Notes under the pieces: model-generated
Told to the model about the DNA's origin: nothing
What the model saw: the letters and a program-made list of their open reading frames with translations, nothing else
The model's database searches: none
Origin: Gaoshiqia hydrogeniformans
GTDB taxonomy: Bacteria; Bacteroidota; Bacteroidia; Bacteroidales; Prolixibacteraceae
Direction of reading: 5' to 3'
Length of the DNA: 64,000 bases
Assembly: GCF_049347105.1 (NCBI RefSeq)
Contig: NZ_CP186334.1
Span: 3,410,001-3,474,000 of the forward strand
Shown here: positions 8,980 to 16,613 of the stretch, in pieces
Numbering within the stretch: position 1 is the first letter of the stretch
Layout of the letters: every line of letters starts with the position of its first letter
Made by a program: the position numbers and the translations under genes

Positions 8980-10980
8980 TTAAAACAGGCTGTCGATCAG
9001 GTCTTGATTTGCCTGATGGGGCAGGGTTACGACGAGCTTCCTGTTTTCATTCATGGCCCGTTTAATGGCGAATGTCGCTGCCGGGTTACCGGCCCAATTC
9101 CGTCGGGCAATTCCGTTGTTTACATCCCAATGTAGCAGTTGTGCGATCCGGCGCCCTGCGTCGGCGCTGCCGTCAATAGTGAGTCCGAAGCCTCCGTTAA
9201 TGGCTTCACCCCAGCCAACTCCGCCTCCGTTATGAATAGACACCCAGGTGGCTCCGCGAAACGAACCTCCGATGACATTCTGGATGGCCATGTCGGCCGT
9301 GAAAGCTGATCCGTCGAAGATGTTTGATGTTTCCCGGAAGGGCGAGTCGGTCCCCGAAACATCGTGATGGTCGCGGCCCAACACGATTGGCGCCGAAATT
9401 TCCCCTTTTTTAATGGCCTCGTTAAATGCCAGGGCTATCTTTATTCGTCCTTCAGCATCGGCATATAAAATACGGGCTTGCGACCCGACAACCAACCGAT
9501 TCTTTTCGGCCTCTTCAATCCAGTGAATGTTATCATTTAACTGGCTTTGAATTTCCGAAGGGGCGGTTTGCCTGATTTCTTTCAACACCGTAGCGGCAAG
9601 CCGGTCGGTTTTTGCCAGGTCTTTCGGATCACCGGATGTACAGACCCAACGGAAAGGCCCAAAACCATAATCGAAAAACAATGGTCCCATGATATCCTGC
9701 ACGTAAGAAGGATATTTAAATTTTCCGTTTGAGTTGAATACATCCGCTCCGGCGCGTCCGGCTTCCAGCAGAAAGGCATTTCCGTAATCCCAGAAATACA
9801 TGCCCAAGGCAGTCATTCGATCAATGGCAGCCACGTGGCGCCGCAAACTTTTGTAAACTTCTTCTTCAAATTGTTCCGGATCTTCGCTCATCAGCTTATT
9901 GGATTCGTCCAGACTCCATCCGGCAGGATAATATCCGCCGGCAAAGGGGTTGTGCAACGAGGTTTGATCGGAGCCTAAATCAACGAGTAGCTTTTCATTC
10001 GCGAATTTTTCCCATAAGTCGACTACGTTGCCCTGGTAAGCCAACGAAACGGCTTCTTTGTTTCTCTGCGCCCGACGGATACGCCCGATCAGCGAATCAA
10101 GCCCGGTGAACACCTCATCAACCCAACCTTGCTCTTGCCTGATACGGACTGCCTTGGGATTGATTTCGGCAACCACGCCAATCATGCCGGCAATTTTTGC
10201 GGCTTTGGGCTGGGCTCCCGACATGCCGCCAAGTCCTGACGACACAAATACTTTACCTGCCATCTCTGCTGCTCCCTGCATGCGGGCGGCGTTCATCACG
10301 GTGATGGTGGTTCCGTGTACAATCCCTTGTGGGCCGATATACATAAATGAGCCGGCAGTCATTTGTCCGTATTGGCTGACTCCCAGGGCATTCATTCGCT
10401 CGTAATCGTCACGTCCGGAATAGTTGAAGACGACCATCCCGTTGGTAACTACCACGCGCGGCGCGTCAGGATGAGAAGGGAACAGGCCCATCGGGTGACC
10501 GGAATATAAAACCAGGGTCTGATCATCGGTCATTTCCGATAAATATTTCATGCAAAGCAGGTATTGTGCCCAGTTTTGAAAAACCGCCCCGTTTCCTCCA
10601 TAGGTGATCAGCTCGTGCGGGTGTTGGGCAACGGCTAAATCCAGGTTGTTCTGAATCATCATCATGATGCTTGCAGCTTGTATGGATCGGTGCGGATAAT
10701 CGGTAAGCCGTCGCGCTTTCATTTCGTATGCCGGACGAAAACGGTACATGTAGATCCGGCCGTATCGTTTTAACTCATCTAAAAATTCCGGTGCCAAAAT
10801 GACATGCTGCTCTTCCGGAAAATAGCGTAAGGCATTTTTCAATGCTTGCTTTTTTTCTTCAGTCAATAAAATATCTTTCCGTCTGGGGGCGTGGTTCAAA
10901 TCCGCTACGTATGGGTTAGTTCCGGGCAACATGTCGGGTATGCCGGTTTGGATGTGTGTTTGAAATTCTTCACGTGTCAT
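8980..10980 (-). CDS. hutU: Urocanate hydratase
   Basis: Second step of histidine catabolism: converts urocanate to imidazolone propionate using tightly bound NAD+. At 666 residues this is the long urocanase form rather than the ~555-residue proteobacterial form. Family motifs include ITYGGNGAVFQNWAQYL, YSGHPMGLFPSHPDAPR, the NAD-binding VSSGLGGMSGAQPKAAK, and near the C-terminus WVSIHNGGGVGWGEAINGG. I start at the ATG at 10980 (MTREEFQ); the upstream extension reads as an unrelated hydrophobic stretch starting from a non-ATG codon. The next pathway enzymes, hutI and a formiminotransferase, are not in the window; hutH lies 10 kb away on the opposite strand. Confidence 0.95.
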   Translation of the reverse strand: MTREEFQTHIQTGIPDMLPGTNPYVADLNHAPRRKDILLTEEKKQALKNALRYFPEEQHVILAPEFLDELKRYGRIYMYRFRPAYEMKARRLTDYPHRSIQAASIMMMIQNNLDLAVAQHPHELITYGGNGAVFQNWAQYLLCMKYLSEMTDDQTLVLYSGHPMGLFPSHPDAPRVVVTNGMVVFNYSGRDDYERMNALGVSQYGQMTAGSFMYIGPQGIVHGTTITVMNAARMQGAAEMAGKVFVSSGLGGMSGAQPKAAKIAGMIGVVAEINPKAVRIRQEQGWVDEVFTGLDSLIGRIRRAQRNKEAVSLAYQGNVVDLWEKFANEKLLVDLGSDQTSLHNPFAGGYYPAGWSLDESNKLMSEDPEQFEEEVYKSLRRHVAAIDRMTALGMYFWDYGNAFLLEAGRAGADVFNSNGKFKYPSYVQDIMGPLFFDYGFGPFRWVCTSGDPKDLAKTDRLAATVLKEIRQTAPSEIQSQLNDNIHWIEEAEKNRLVVGSQARILYADAEGRIKIALAFNEAIKKGEISAPIVLGRDHHDVSGTDSPFRETSNIFDGSAFTADMAIQNVIGGSFRGATWVSIHNGGGVGWGEAINGGFGLTIDGSADAGRRIAQLLHWDVNNGIARRNWAGNPAATFAIKRAMNENRKLVVTLPHQANQDLIDSLF

Positions 10981-11005
10981 GACAGGAGGTGTTTTTGGTT
11001 CATCT

Positions 11006-11035
11006 TTTGAAGACGTTTGTCTAACGGTAAATTTG
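11006..11035 (+). promoter_or_regulatory. Putative promoter of the lemA-TPM operon
   Basis: TTTG at 11006-11009, an 18-nt spacer and TAAATTTG at 11028-11035 give one of the better matches to the Bacteroidota consensus in this window. It predicts a leader of about 85 nt before the lemA ATG at 11126. Confidence 0.55.
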
Positions 11036-11125
11036 CGACATTCCCCGAAAAAATGAAGTAACTTTAGGGTAGTTTTGCAACATTTGCCGAACCAGTAAAA
11101 ATCATTGATAAAAAGAATAAAAGAA

Positions 11126-11719
11126 ATGAAAAAAAGTTGGATCATTTTAGCCGGTGTCGTTATTGTCGTTTTATTGATTTATTCGTCAGTTAAGGGCACC
11201 TATAATACAATGGTTACGATGGATGAAGGCGTTTCAGCCAGTTGGGCGCAGGTCGAAAATGTGTATCAGCGCCGGGCCGATCTCATTCCAAACCTGGTTA
11301 GTACCGTAAAAGGTTATGCCGCACACGAACAGGAAACCTTGCAGGCTGTGATTGAAGCCCGCGCCAAAGCAACATCGGTGAACGTGAACCCGGAAAATAT
11401 GAACATGCAGCAACTTCAACAGTTTCAGGAGGCACAATCCGGTTTATCTTCGGCGCTGAGCCGCCTGATGGTGGTGGTGGAACGTTACCCCGATTTGAAG
11501 GCAAACCAGAACTTTCTGGATTTGCAGGCGCAACTCGAAGGAACTGAAAACCGGATAACTGTTGAGCGCCGGAAATTCAATGAAAGCGCCCGTTCGTTTA
11601 ATACCTATATCCGGACATTCCCGAAGAACCTTTATGCCAACCTGTTTGGTTTTGAAAAGAAAGCCTATTTTGAAGCTGATCAGGGAGCTGAAAAAGCGCC
11701 TCAGGTGAGCTTCGAATAA
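11126..11719 (+). CDS. lemA: LemA family protein
   Basis: Membrane-anchored helical protein of the LemA family; its molecular role is not established. One N-terminal transmembrane helix (residues 5-22, WIILAGVVIVVLLIY) precedes the family core: WAQVENVYQRRADLIPNL, LSRLMVVVERYPDLKAN, and LEGTENRITVERRKFNES ending FPKNLYANLFGF. It has 197 residues from the ATG chosen here; an in-frame TTG 21 nt upstream is possible but adds only charged residues. The two following genes encode TPM-domain proteins 5 bp apart from each neighbour, a pairing that recurs widely with LemA and suggests a joint envelope function. Confidence 0.9.
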   Translation: MKKSWIILAGVVIVVLLIYSSVKGTYNTMVTMDEGVSASWAQVENVYQRRADLIPNLVSTVKGYAAHEQETLQAVIEARAKATSVNVNPENMNMQQLQQFQEAQSGLSSALSRLMVVVERYPDLKANQNFLDLQAQLEGTENRITVERRKFNESARSFNTYIRTFPKNLYANLFGFEKKAYFEADQGAEKAPQVSFE

Positions 11720-11724
11720 AAAGA

Positions 11725-12171
11725 ATGACTATGCCTGTATCAAATTTTTTTAGTGACGAAGAGAAAAAGCGGATAACCGATGCCGTGAGGGCAGCTGAGT
11801 TGGATACTTCCGGCGAAGTGCGTGTACATATCGAAGGAAGATGTAAGGAAGATGTGCTTGACTGTGCGGCGTATTGGTTTGAGAAGTTGAACATGCACAA
11901 AACGGCTTTGAGAAACGGGGTCTTGTTTTACATGGCCGTATACGACCATAAGTTTGCCATATTGGGTGATGCCGGGATTAATGCAAAAGTGCCGGACGAT
12001 TTCTGGGAAGAGATCAAAGAGCACATGCTGGCGAAATTTAAAGAAGGCCGGATGGCTGATGGACTGGCTGAAGGGATTAGAATGGCCGGAGAACAGCTCA
12101 GGGCGCATTTCCCGTATCAGGATGATGATGTCAATGAACTTCCGGACGATATTTCGTTTGGAGAAAAATAA
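11725..12171 (+). CDS. TPM-domain protein without signal peptide
   Basis: A 148-residue soluble protein made mostly of one TPM domain. Visible features are SGEVRVHIEGRC, LFYMAVYDHKFAILGDAGIN and the C-terminal GMADGL-like segment MADGLAEGIRMAGEQL. There is no signal peptide or membrane helix, so it is probably cytoplasmic or bound to the membrane partners encoded on either side. It starts 5 bp after lemA and ends 5 bp before the second TPM gene. The TPM fold is linked to phosphatase activity or protein-quality roles in other organisms; no catalytic claim is made here. Confidence 0.8.
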   Translation: MTMPVSNFFSDEEKKRITDAVRAAELDTSGEVRVHIEGRCKEDVLDCAAYWFEKLNMHKTALRNGVLFYMAVYDHKFAILGDAGINAKVPDDFWEEIKEHMLAKFKEGRMADGLAEGIRMAGEQLRAHFPYQDDDVNELPDDISFGEK

Positions 12172-12176
12172 GCAGA

Positions 12177-12971
12177 ATGATCAAAAAATTATTCGTTGTT
12201 ATCGCCTTGTTATTATCCCTGGGGATTTCTGCCCAGGATATACCCGGCCGGCCCAATCCGCCCAGATTGGTTAATGATTTGGCGCAGGTGCTGACGGAGG
12301 GACAGGCGCTTCAGATGGAGAATCAACTGGTTTCTTTTGCCCGGCAAACTTCAACCCAGATTGTTGTTGTTACGGTGCCGACACTCAATGGTTATGCCGC
12401 ATCTGACTATGCTTTTCGCCTGGGCGAAGAGTGGGGAGTAGGCCAGAAAGATAAAGACAATGGCGTGATTGTGCTGTTCAAACCCAAGACGGCTGAAGAA
12501 AACGGACAAGTATTTGTGGCTGTGGGTTACGGGCTGGAGGGTGTTATTCCCGACGCGGTAGCCAATCGCGATATTGTCAATCATGAAATGATTCCACGCT
12601 TCAAGGCGGGGGATGTTTACGGCGGGCTTTCCAACGGGGTGCAGGTCATTATGGCTCTGGCCTCCGGCGAGTTCTCGGCACAGGAGTACCAGGACAAAGT
12701 TGCTGCCGGCGGCAGCGGTTTCCCGTTTTTCATCCTGATTTTTCTGATTTTCTTTGTTATCATCCCCATTTTAAGAGGGAAAAGAAGGTATTATAACACA
12801 GGTCGCAGTAGTTTGCCGCTTTGGCTGATTATGGGCGGTCTGATGGGATCCGGGCATCGCAGCGGTGGATGGAGCAATTTTTCAGGCGGCAGCGGTAGTT
12901 TTGGCGGCGGCGGCTTTGGCGGTTTCGGCGGCGGAGGCTTCGGTGGCGGCGGAGCCGGCGGCAGTTGGTAA
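12177..12971 (+). CDS. TPM-domain membrane protein, YgcG type
   Basis: Exported protein of 264 residues: signal peptide to about residue 19 (GISAQ), then a TPM domain (LVNDLAQVLTEGQALQME, TQIVVVTVPTLNG, VAVGYGLEGVIPDAVANR). One transmembrane helix follows near residues 181-199 (FPFFILIFLIFFVIIP). The tail is extremely rich in Gly, Ser and Phe (last ~45 residues, repeating GGGGFGG-like units). This is the usual architecture of YgcG/TPM proteins that accompany LemA. It is the last gene of the operon and is followed by a 9-bp hairpin at 12993-13021. Confidence 0.88.
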   Translation: MIKKLFVVIALLLSLGISAQDIPGRPNPPRLVNDLAQVLTEGQALQMENQLVSFARQTSTQIVVVTVPTLNGYAASDYAFRLGEEWGVGQKDKDNGVIVLFKPKTAEENGQVFVAVGYGLEGVIPDAVANRDIVNHEMIPRFKAGDVYGGLSNGVQVIMALASGEFSAQEYQDKVAAGGSGFPFFILIFLIFFVIIPILRGKRRYYNTGRSSLPLWLIMGGLMGSGHRSGGWSNFSGGSGSFGGGGFGGFGGGGFGGGGAGGSW

Positions 12972-12992
12972 CCGACCTTAAAATATGATTGG

Positions 12993-13021
12993 GAAGCCAG
13001 GTGACAAATGAGCCTGGCTTC
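12993..13021 (+). terminator. Hairpin after the lemA-TPM operon
   Basis: GAAGCCAGG (12993-13001) pairs perfectly with CCTGGCTTC (13013-13021) around an 11-nt loop. The T-tract after it is weak, so termination may be partial. Confidence 0.5.
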
Positions 13022-13103
13022 GCTTATATCTTAATATTCTTCCCCGAATATTTAAAATCTATTTCAATCCTTTCACAAAGATGGTATCGCTACGGTCTTC
13101 AGT

Positions 13104-13424
13104 TCAGATTAAACCGGTTACGGTACTGATGATGCAGTTTAACAGCCCGGTTTTGAACTCATCAATTTTGATTTTAGCCAAGCCTTTCTGTTTTAGTGCC
13201 GTCATTTCAATCAGTTCTTTCTTTGCCAGAATTAAAAATTCAAAGTCTTTTGCTGCCATCTCACCGGTCGCCAGTTGTATGGTCCATGCTTTCAGGTCTT
13301 CTTTTAGTTCTTCTGCAACGCGTAAAGCATCGCTTTGAGCTTCTTTTTTATAGCTCTTCAGACTTGATGAAGCTAGCTTGATCACTTCGTTTTTCAGGCT
13401 GTCGAATAATGTTTGAAAATCCAT
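13104..13424 (-). CDS. Small uncharacterised protein
   Basis: A 106-residue protein that I do not recognise. It is predicted mostly alpha-helical and rich in Lys, Glu, Leu and Ala, without a signal peptide. The last ~15 residues are hydrophobic (LLNCIISTVTGLI) and could be a short membrane or interaction tail. It begins 12 bp after the stop of the lipoprotein gene upstream on the same strand, so the two form an operon. The reading frame is favoured over the opposite strand because of its codon usage and this spacing. Function unknown. Confidence 0.6.
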   Translation of the reverse strand: MDFQTLFDSLKNEVIKLASSSLKSYKKEAQSDALRVAEELKEDLKAWTIQLATGEMAAKDFEFLILAKKELIEMTALKQKGLAKIKIDEFKTGLLNCIISTVTGLI

Positions 13425-13436
13425 TTCTGTCCTGTT

Positions 13437-13886
13437 TTAGTTTGATAGTTGTGATTTTTTGATCTTTTTACTTTCCAGACCGGCTATTTGATCGAATGCC
13501 TGATCCACGATCGTCTTCATTTCGTTTACAAAAACCGGATTTAGCATATTTTCTTCTTTCCAGCGGACAAGGAAACCTCCCAGCAGGTGGCCCTCTTTAT
13601 CGAGAAGTTTATCCCACATCCGGGTACTGATTTCATTTTTTGGCCGGTTTTTCTCGTACTCATAGATTTTCTGAAGTTTAGTTTCAAGTTCCTTCACGGC
13701 GGGTTTATGGGGCTCGTATGCTTCTGTCGCTAATTCCATGACATTTAATGCATCAACTTTTGCCGATGTGGTTTGCGTGTAGGCATACTGATCGAATGCT
13801 GAAATTGTGGCGCAGCCCGCGATGATCAACAGGGCCATAAAAATGGCGAATCGTTTGAACGGCAAGGTTTGTTTCATAGCTTTCAT
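13437..13886 (-). CDS. Uncharacterised lipoprotein
   Basis: A 149-residue protein with a clear lipoprotein signal: positively charged MKAMKQTLPFKRF, a hydrophobic stretch and the lipobox IIAGC (Cys at residue 25). The mature part is helical, with one likely coiled segment around EPHKPAVKELETKLQKIYEYEK. No family is recognised. It lies upstream of, and is probably cotranscribed with, the 106-residue protein. A start at MKQTLPFK (13877) is equally possible. A 13-bp perfect inverted repeat lies 35 bp upstream of its start codon. Confidence 0.65.
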   Translation of the reverse strand: MKAMKQTLPFKRFAIFMALLIIAGCATISAFDQYAYTQTTSAKVDALNVMELATEAYEPHKPAVKELETKLQKIYEYEKNRPKNEISTRMWDKLLDKEGHLLGGFLVRWKEENMLNPVFVNEMKTIVDQAFDQIAGLESKKIKKSQLSN

Positions 13887-13920
13887 TTTATCGTTTTTTA
13901 TTTCTTGTTTTACGTTTCAT

Positions 13921-13955
13921 AAAAGACCGGAAACTTTATAAATTTCCGGTCTTTT
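13921..13955 (-). repeat. Perfect 13-bp inverted repeat upstream of the lipoprotein gene
   Basis: AAAAGACCGGAAA (13921-13933) and TTTCCGGTCTTTT (13943-13955) are perfectly complementary around a 9-nt loop. It resembles a bidirectional terminator by its A/T-ended arms. It lies between the tRNA-Lys terminator and the lipoprotein start, where it would be a second barrier to transcripts from the tRNA side or part of a leader. Confidence 0.7.
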
Positions 13956-14039
13956 GCGTTATTTGTGCAGGAGTCCTCGTTCACCTGGAAAGCTTTTACT
14001 GTTACGATTCAGGACGGATTTGGTTATTGAGAATACCAT

Positions 14040-14074
14040 AAAAAAAGAGCCACAAAGATAAAACTTTGTAACTC
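14040..14074 (-). terminator. Rho-independent terminator of tRNA-Lys
   Basis: On the minus strand GAGTTACAAAG pairs with CTTTGTGGCTC (11 bp, two G-U pairs; plus-strand arms 14047-14057 and 14064-14074), followed by seven T. It sits 13 nt after the tRNA 3' end. Confidence 0.85.
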
Positions 14075-14087
14075 TCTGTTTATTAGG

Positions 14088-14160
<73 letters not shown>

Positions 14161-14204
14161 TTTTTTCATCGGCCAAAATTAACTTTTTAAGGTCTTAGCG
14201 CAAA

Positions 14205-14230
14205 CAAAAAAGCCATCTTTTTCAGATGGC
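14205..14230 (-). terminator. Terminator after the Nif3/Zn-ribbon operon
   Basis: On the minus strand GCCATCT and AGATGGC (14224-14230 and 14212-14218) form a 7-bp stem with a GAAAA loop followed by TTTTTT. It lies 25 bp after the Zn-ribbon stop codon. Confidence 0.8.
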
Positions 14231-14254
14231 CTTTCAATTATCTTGTTGTCATAT

Positions 14255-15031
14255 TTAGTCTTCGGCGCCCACTTCCACTTCCATAATATCTTTATCAACC
14301 AGGATGCGTCCGCAGTACTCGCAAACGATAATTTTTTTCCGGTTGGCGATATCCATTTGACGCTGAGGCGGGATTTTATTGAAACAACCACCGCAGGCAT
14401 CACGTTGTACGGTAACCACAGCCAAGCCGTTACGGGCATTTTTGCGGATACGCTTAAACGCAGTTAATAAGCGGGTTTCAATCATGTCTTCAATTTTTTC
14501 CGCTTTGCTTTTCAGCTTTTCTTCTTCAATTTTTGTTTCAGCGGTAATTTCGTCCAGCTCTTTTTTCTTACGGTCCAAATCCTCTTCGCGTTCGCCCAGT
14601 TGTATTTTTGACGAGTCGATCGCTTCTTTTTTGGTGTGGAGTTCGGCCGTGAATTCGCGGATTCTTTTTTCAGAAAGTTCAATTTCCAGTTTCTGGAATT
14701 CAATTTCTTTATTCAGAGAATCGTATTCACGGTTATTGCGAACATTGTTTTGCTGTTCGGTGTATTTGGCAATCAGAACTTCAGATTCTTTAATGGCAGA
14801 TTTCCGGTTAACAATGGATGTTTCCATGCTTTTTACATCATCTTCAAAGTTCGAAATCCTGGTTTTCAAACCGGTGATATCATCTTCCAGGTCCTGTACT
14901 TCCAAGGGAAGTTCACCCCGAAGGGTTTTAATTTTGTCGATTTCCGACGCAACACTCTGTAATTCGTAAAGCGCTTTTAGTTTCTCACTAATTGGCACGG
15001 TTTTGTCTTCTTCGCGATACTGTGTATTCAT
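14255..15031 (-). CDS. Coiled-coil protein with C-terminal C4 zinc ribbon
   Basis: Protein of 258 residues: a long antiparallel coiled coil (about residues 15-195, heptad-like Leu/Ile/Glu/Lys pattern) followed by a zinc ribbon with two CxxC pairs, CGGCFNKIPP and CEYCGRILV, separated by about 20 residues. This is the CT398-like zf-RING_7 family seen in many bacteria; proposed roles involve nucleic-acid or chaperone binding, but none is firmly assigned. The gene starts 24 bp after the Nif3-like gene and forms an operon with it, a conserved arrangement in Bacteroidota. A terminator follows. Confidence 0.85.
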   Translation of the reverse strand: MNTQYREEDKTVPISEKLKALYELQSVASEIDKIKTLRGELPLEVQDLEDDITGLKTRISNFEDDVKSMETSIVNRKSAIKESEVLIAKYTEQQNNVRNNREYDSLNKEIEFQKLEIELSEKRIREFTAELHTKKEAIDSSKIQLGEREEDLDRKKKELDEITAETKIEEEKLKSKAEKIEDMIETRLLTAFKRIRKNARNGLAVVTVQRDACGGCFNKIPPQRQMDIANRKKIIVCEYCGRILVDKDIMEVEVGAED

Positions 15032-15055
15032 ATTTGAATGCTGTTATTATCTGTT

Positions 15056-16153
15056 TCAAATCAAGTAGTTAATCGGATTGGTTTTAACAGCCGATAAACG
15101 GAGTGCAAATGTAGGGAATTTTTTTGTAAGTAACTCATAAAAAACTTCTCCGGTAAATTGTTCACTCTCAAAATGTCCGATGTCGGCCAAAAGTATTTTT
15201 GTTTCTGCTTCGAAAAATTGATGGTATTTCAGGTCGCTGGTCATGAATACCTCGGCGCCGGCGCTGATGGCTTGCCGGATCAGGAAACTTCCGGAACCTC
15301 CGCAAACAGCTATTTTTTGTACCGGCTTGTTCAGCAGCGGGCTATGCCTGATGGCTTCGGCATGGAATATATTCTTTGCCTGACGGAGGAATTCGGTTTC
15401 GTGCATCGGTTGTTCGAGTTCGCCGATCATACCGATCCCTGCCAGCGGGAAATCGTTGTCGAGCGAATAGATATCGTAAGCCACTTCCTCATAAGGATGG
15501 GCTTTTAACAGGGACTCGATCACTTTTGCCTGAATGGGGGATGGGAAAATCGTTTCAAAACGGGTTTCAGCTTCGTGGTGAACCTGACCTTTTGATCCGA
15601 CATAGGGTTTGCTGTTTTCATTTCCTCTGAAACTGCCTGTTCCGTCGAGCGAATAACCGCATGAATCGTAATTCCCGATATGTCCGGCGCCCGCGTTAAA
15701 AACGGCTTGTTGTACCTGGTCCAGGTGCCCTTTAGGAACGAAGGTGACCAGCTTTTTTAGCTGTCCTTTTACAGGGGAAAGCATATGGCAGTTAACGAGT
15801 CCCAGTTTCTCGCAAATCTTACTGTTTACCCCGCCCGTAACGCTGTCGAGGTTGGTATGTGCGGCATAAACGGCAATGTTGTTTTTTATTGCTTTAATGA
15901 TGCAGCGCTCGGTGTCCGAAAAGCCGTTCAGCTTTTTGATGCCGTTAAAAATCAGGGGATGATGGGCGATGATGAGTCCTGCTCCTGTCGTAACGGCTTC
16001 ATCGATTACCGCTTCGGTTACATCCAGGGTTATCAGTGCCCTGTCAACTTCATCCGAGGGATGACCGACCAACAGCCCGGCATTATCATAGGATTCCTGG
16101 TAAGCAAGGGGGGCTATTGATTCAAGATAATTTGTTACTTCGCTGATTATCAT
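15056..16153 (-). CDS. Nif3-like dinuclear metal centre protein
   Basis: Member of the Nif3/YbgI family, ring-shaped hexamers with two metal ions per active site. The physiological reaction is unsettled; annotations as GTP cyclohydrolase 1 type 2 come from one homologue. Metal-binding motifs are visible: LIIAHHPLIF near residue 63, YAAHTNLDSV near residue 97 and DIGHFESEQF near the C-terminus. At 365 residues it is the long form, with a central CutA/PII-like insert (about residues 130-230, LVTFVPKGHLDQV to HPYEEVAYDIY). It is the first gene of a pair with the Zn-ribbon protein. Confidence 0.9.
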   Translation of the reverse strand: MIISEVTNYLESIAPLAYQESYDNAGLLVGHPSDEVDRALITLDVTEAVIDEAVTTGAGLIIAHHPLIFNGIKKLNGFSDTERCIIKAIKNNIAVYAAHTNLDSVTGGVNSKICEKLGLVNCHMLSPVKGQLKKLVTFVPKGHLDQVQQAVFNAGAGHIGNYDSCGYSLDGTGSFRGNENSKPYVGSKGQVHHEAETRFETIFPSPIQAKVIESLLKAHPYEEVAYDIYSLDNDFPLAGIGMIGELEQPMHETEFLRQAKNIFHAEAIRHSPLLNKPVQKIAVCGGSGSFLIRQAISAGAEVFMTSDLKYHQFFEAETKILLADIGHFESEQFTGEVFYELLTKKFPTFALRLSAVKTNPINYLI

Positions 16154-16264
16154 TTCTTACAGAACAGGTTAGGATGTTAAAACACAAGGATGATTCGGAG
16201 AATAACAGGCCATTTATCAAATAAGGCAAAACCAACGACGAAGTGTTTATCCCCGGAATTCACC

Positions 16265-16603
16265 CTAATCCATTTCTTCTTTAATATCAATGAGCATTTG
16301 GCGGATTTGTTGCAAACGGTCAACCAGATCATGATTCCCGACTGTGTCGTCTTTGTTGTCTTTCAATTTTTGTTTGGCGCCTTTCAGTGTCAGTCCGCGT
16401 TCTTTCACCAAATGATAAATCAATTTAAGCTGTTCAATATCATCCTTGGTAAACAACCTGTTGCCTTTTTTGTTTTTGTGCGGTTTCAGCACATCGAACT
16501 CTTTTTCCCAAAAACGAATATGGGAAGTGTTGAGTTGAAACATGTCGGCAACTTCACCAATGGTGTAGTATACCTTTTCTATGACCGGCTTCTTGTAAGG
16601 CAC
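16265..16603 (-). CDS. MerR-family transcriptional regulator
   Basis: A 112-residue DNA-binding protein. The N-terminal winged helix has the MerR signature YYTIGEVADMF..NTSHIRFWEKEF, then RLFTKDDIEQLKLIYHLV, and the C-terminal third is a coiled-coil dimerisation helix (VDRLQQIRQMLIDIKEEMD). There is no effector domain and no cysteine cluster for metal sensing. This short, effector-free MerR form is conserved in Bacteroidota beside the M23 peptidase found here, whose stop codon is 10 bp upstream of its start. A target is not visible in the sequence. Confidence 0.88.
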   Translation of the reverse strand: MPYKKPVIEKVYYTIGEVADMFQLNTSHIRFWEKEFDVLKPHKNKKGNRLFTKDDIEQLKLIYHLVKERGLTLKGAKQKLKDNKDDTVGNHDLVDRLQQIRQMLIDIKEEMD

Positions 16604-16613
16604 AACCGATGGA

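Noticed and set aside
13081..13338. A plus-strand 85-codon gene opposite the small helical protein
   Set aside because: The minus-strand frame is better supported by the 12-bp spacing to the lipoprotein gene and by a normal helical composition.
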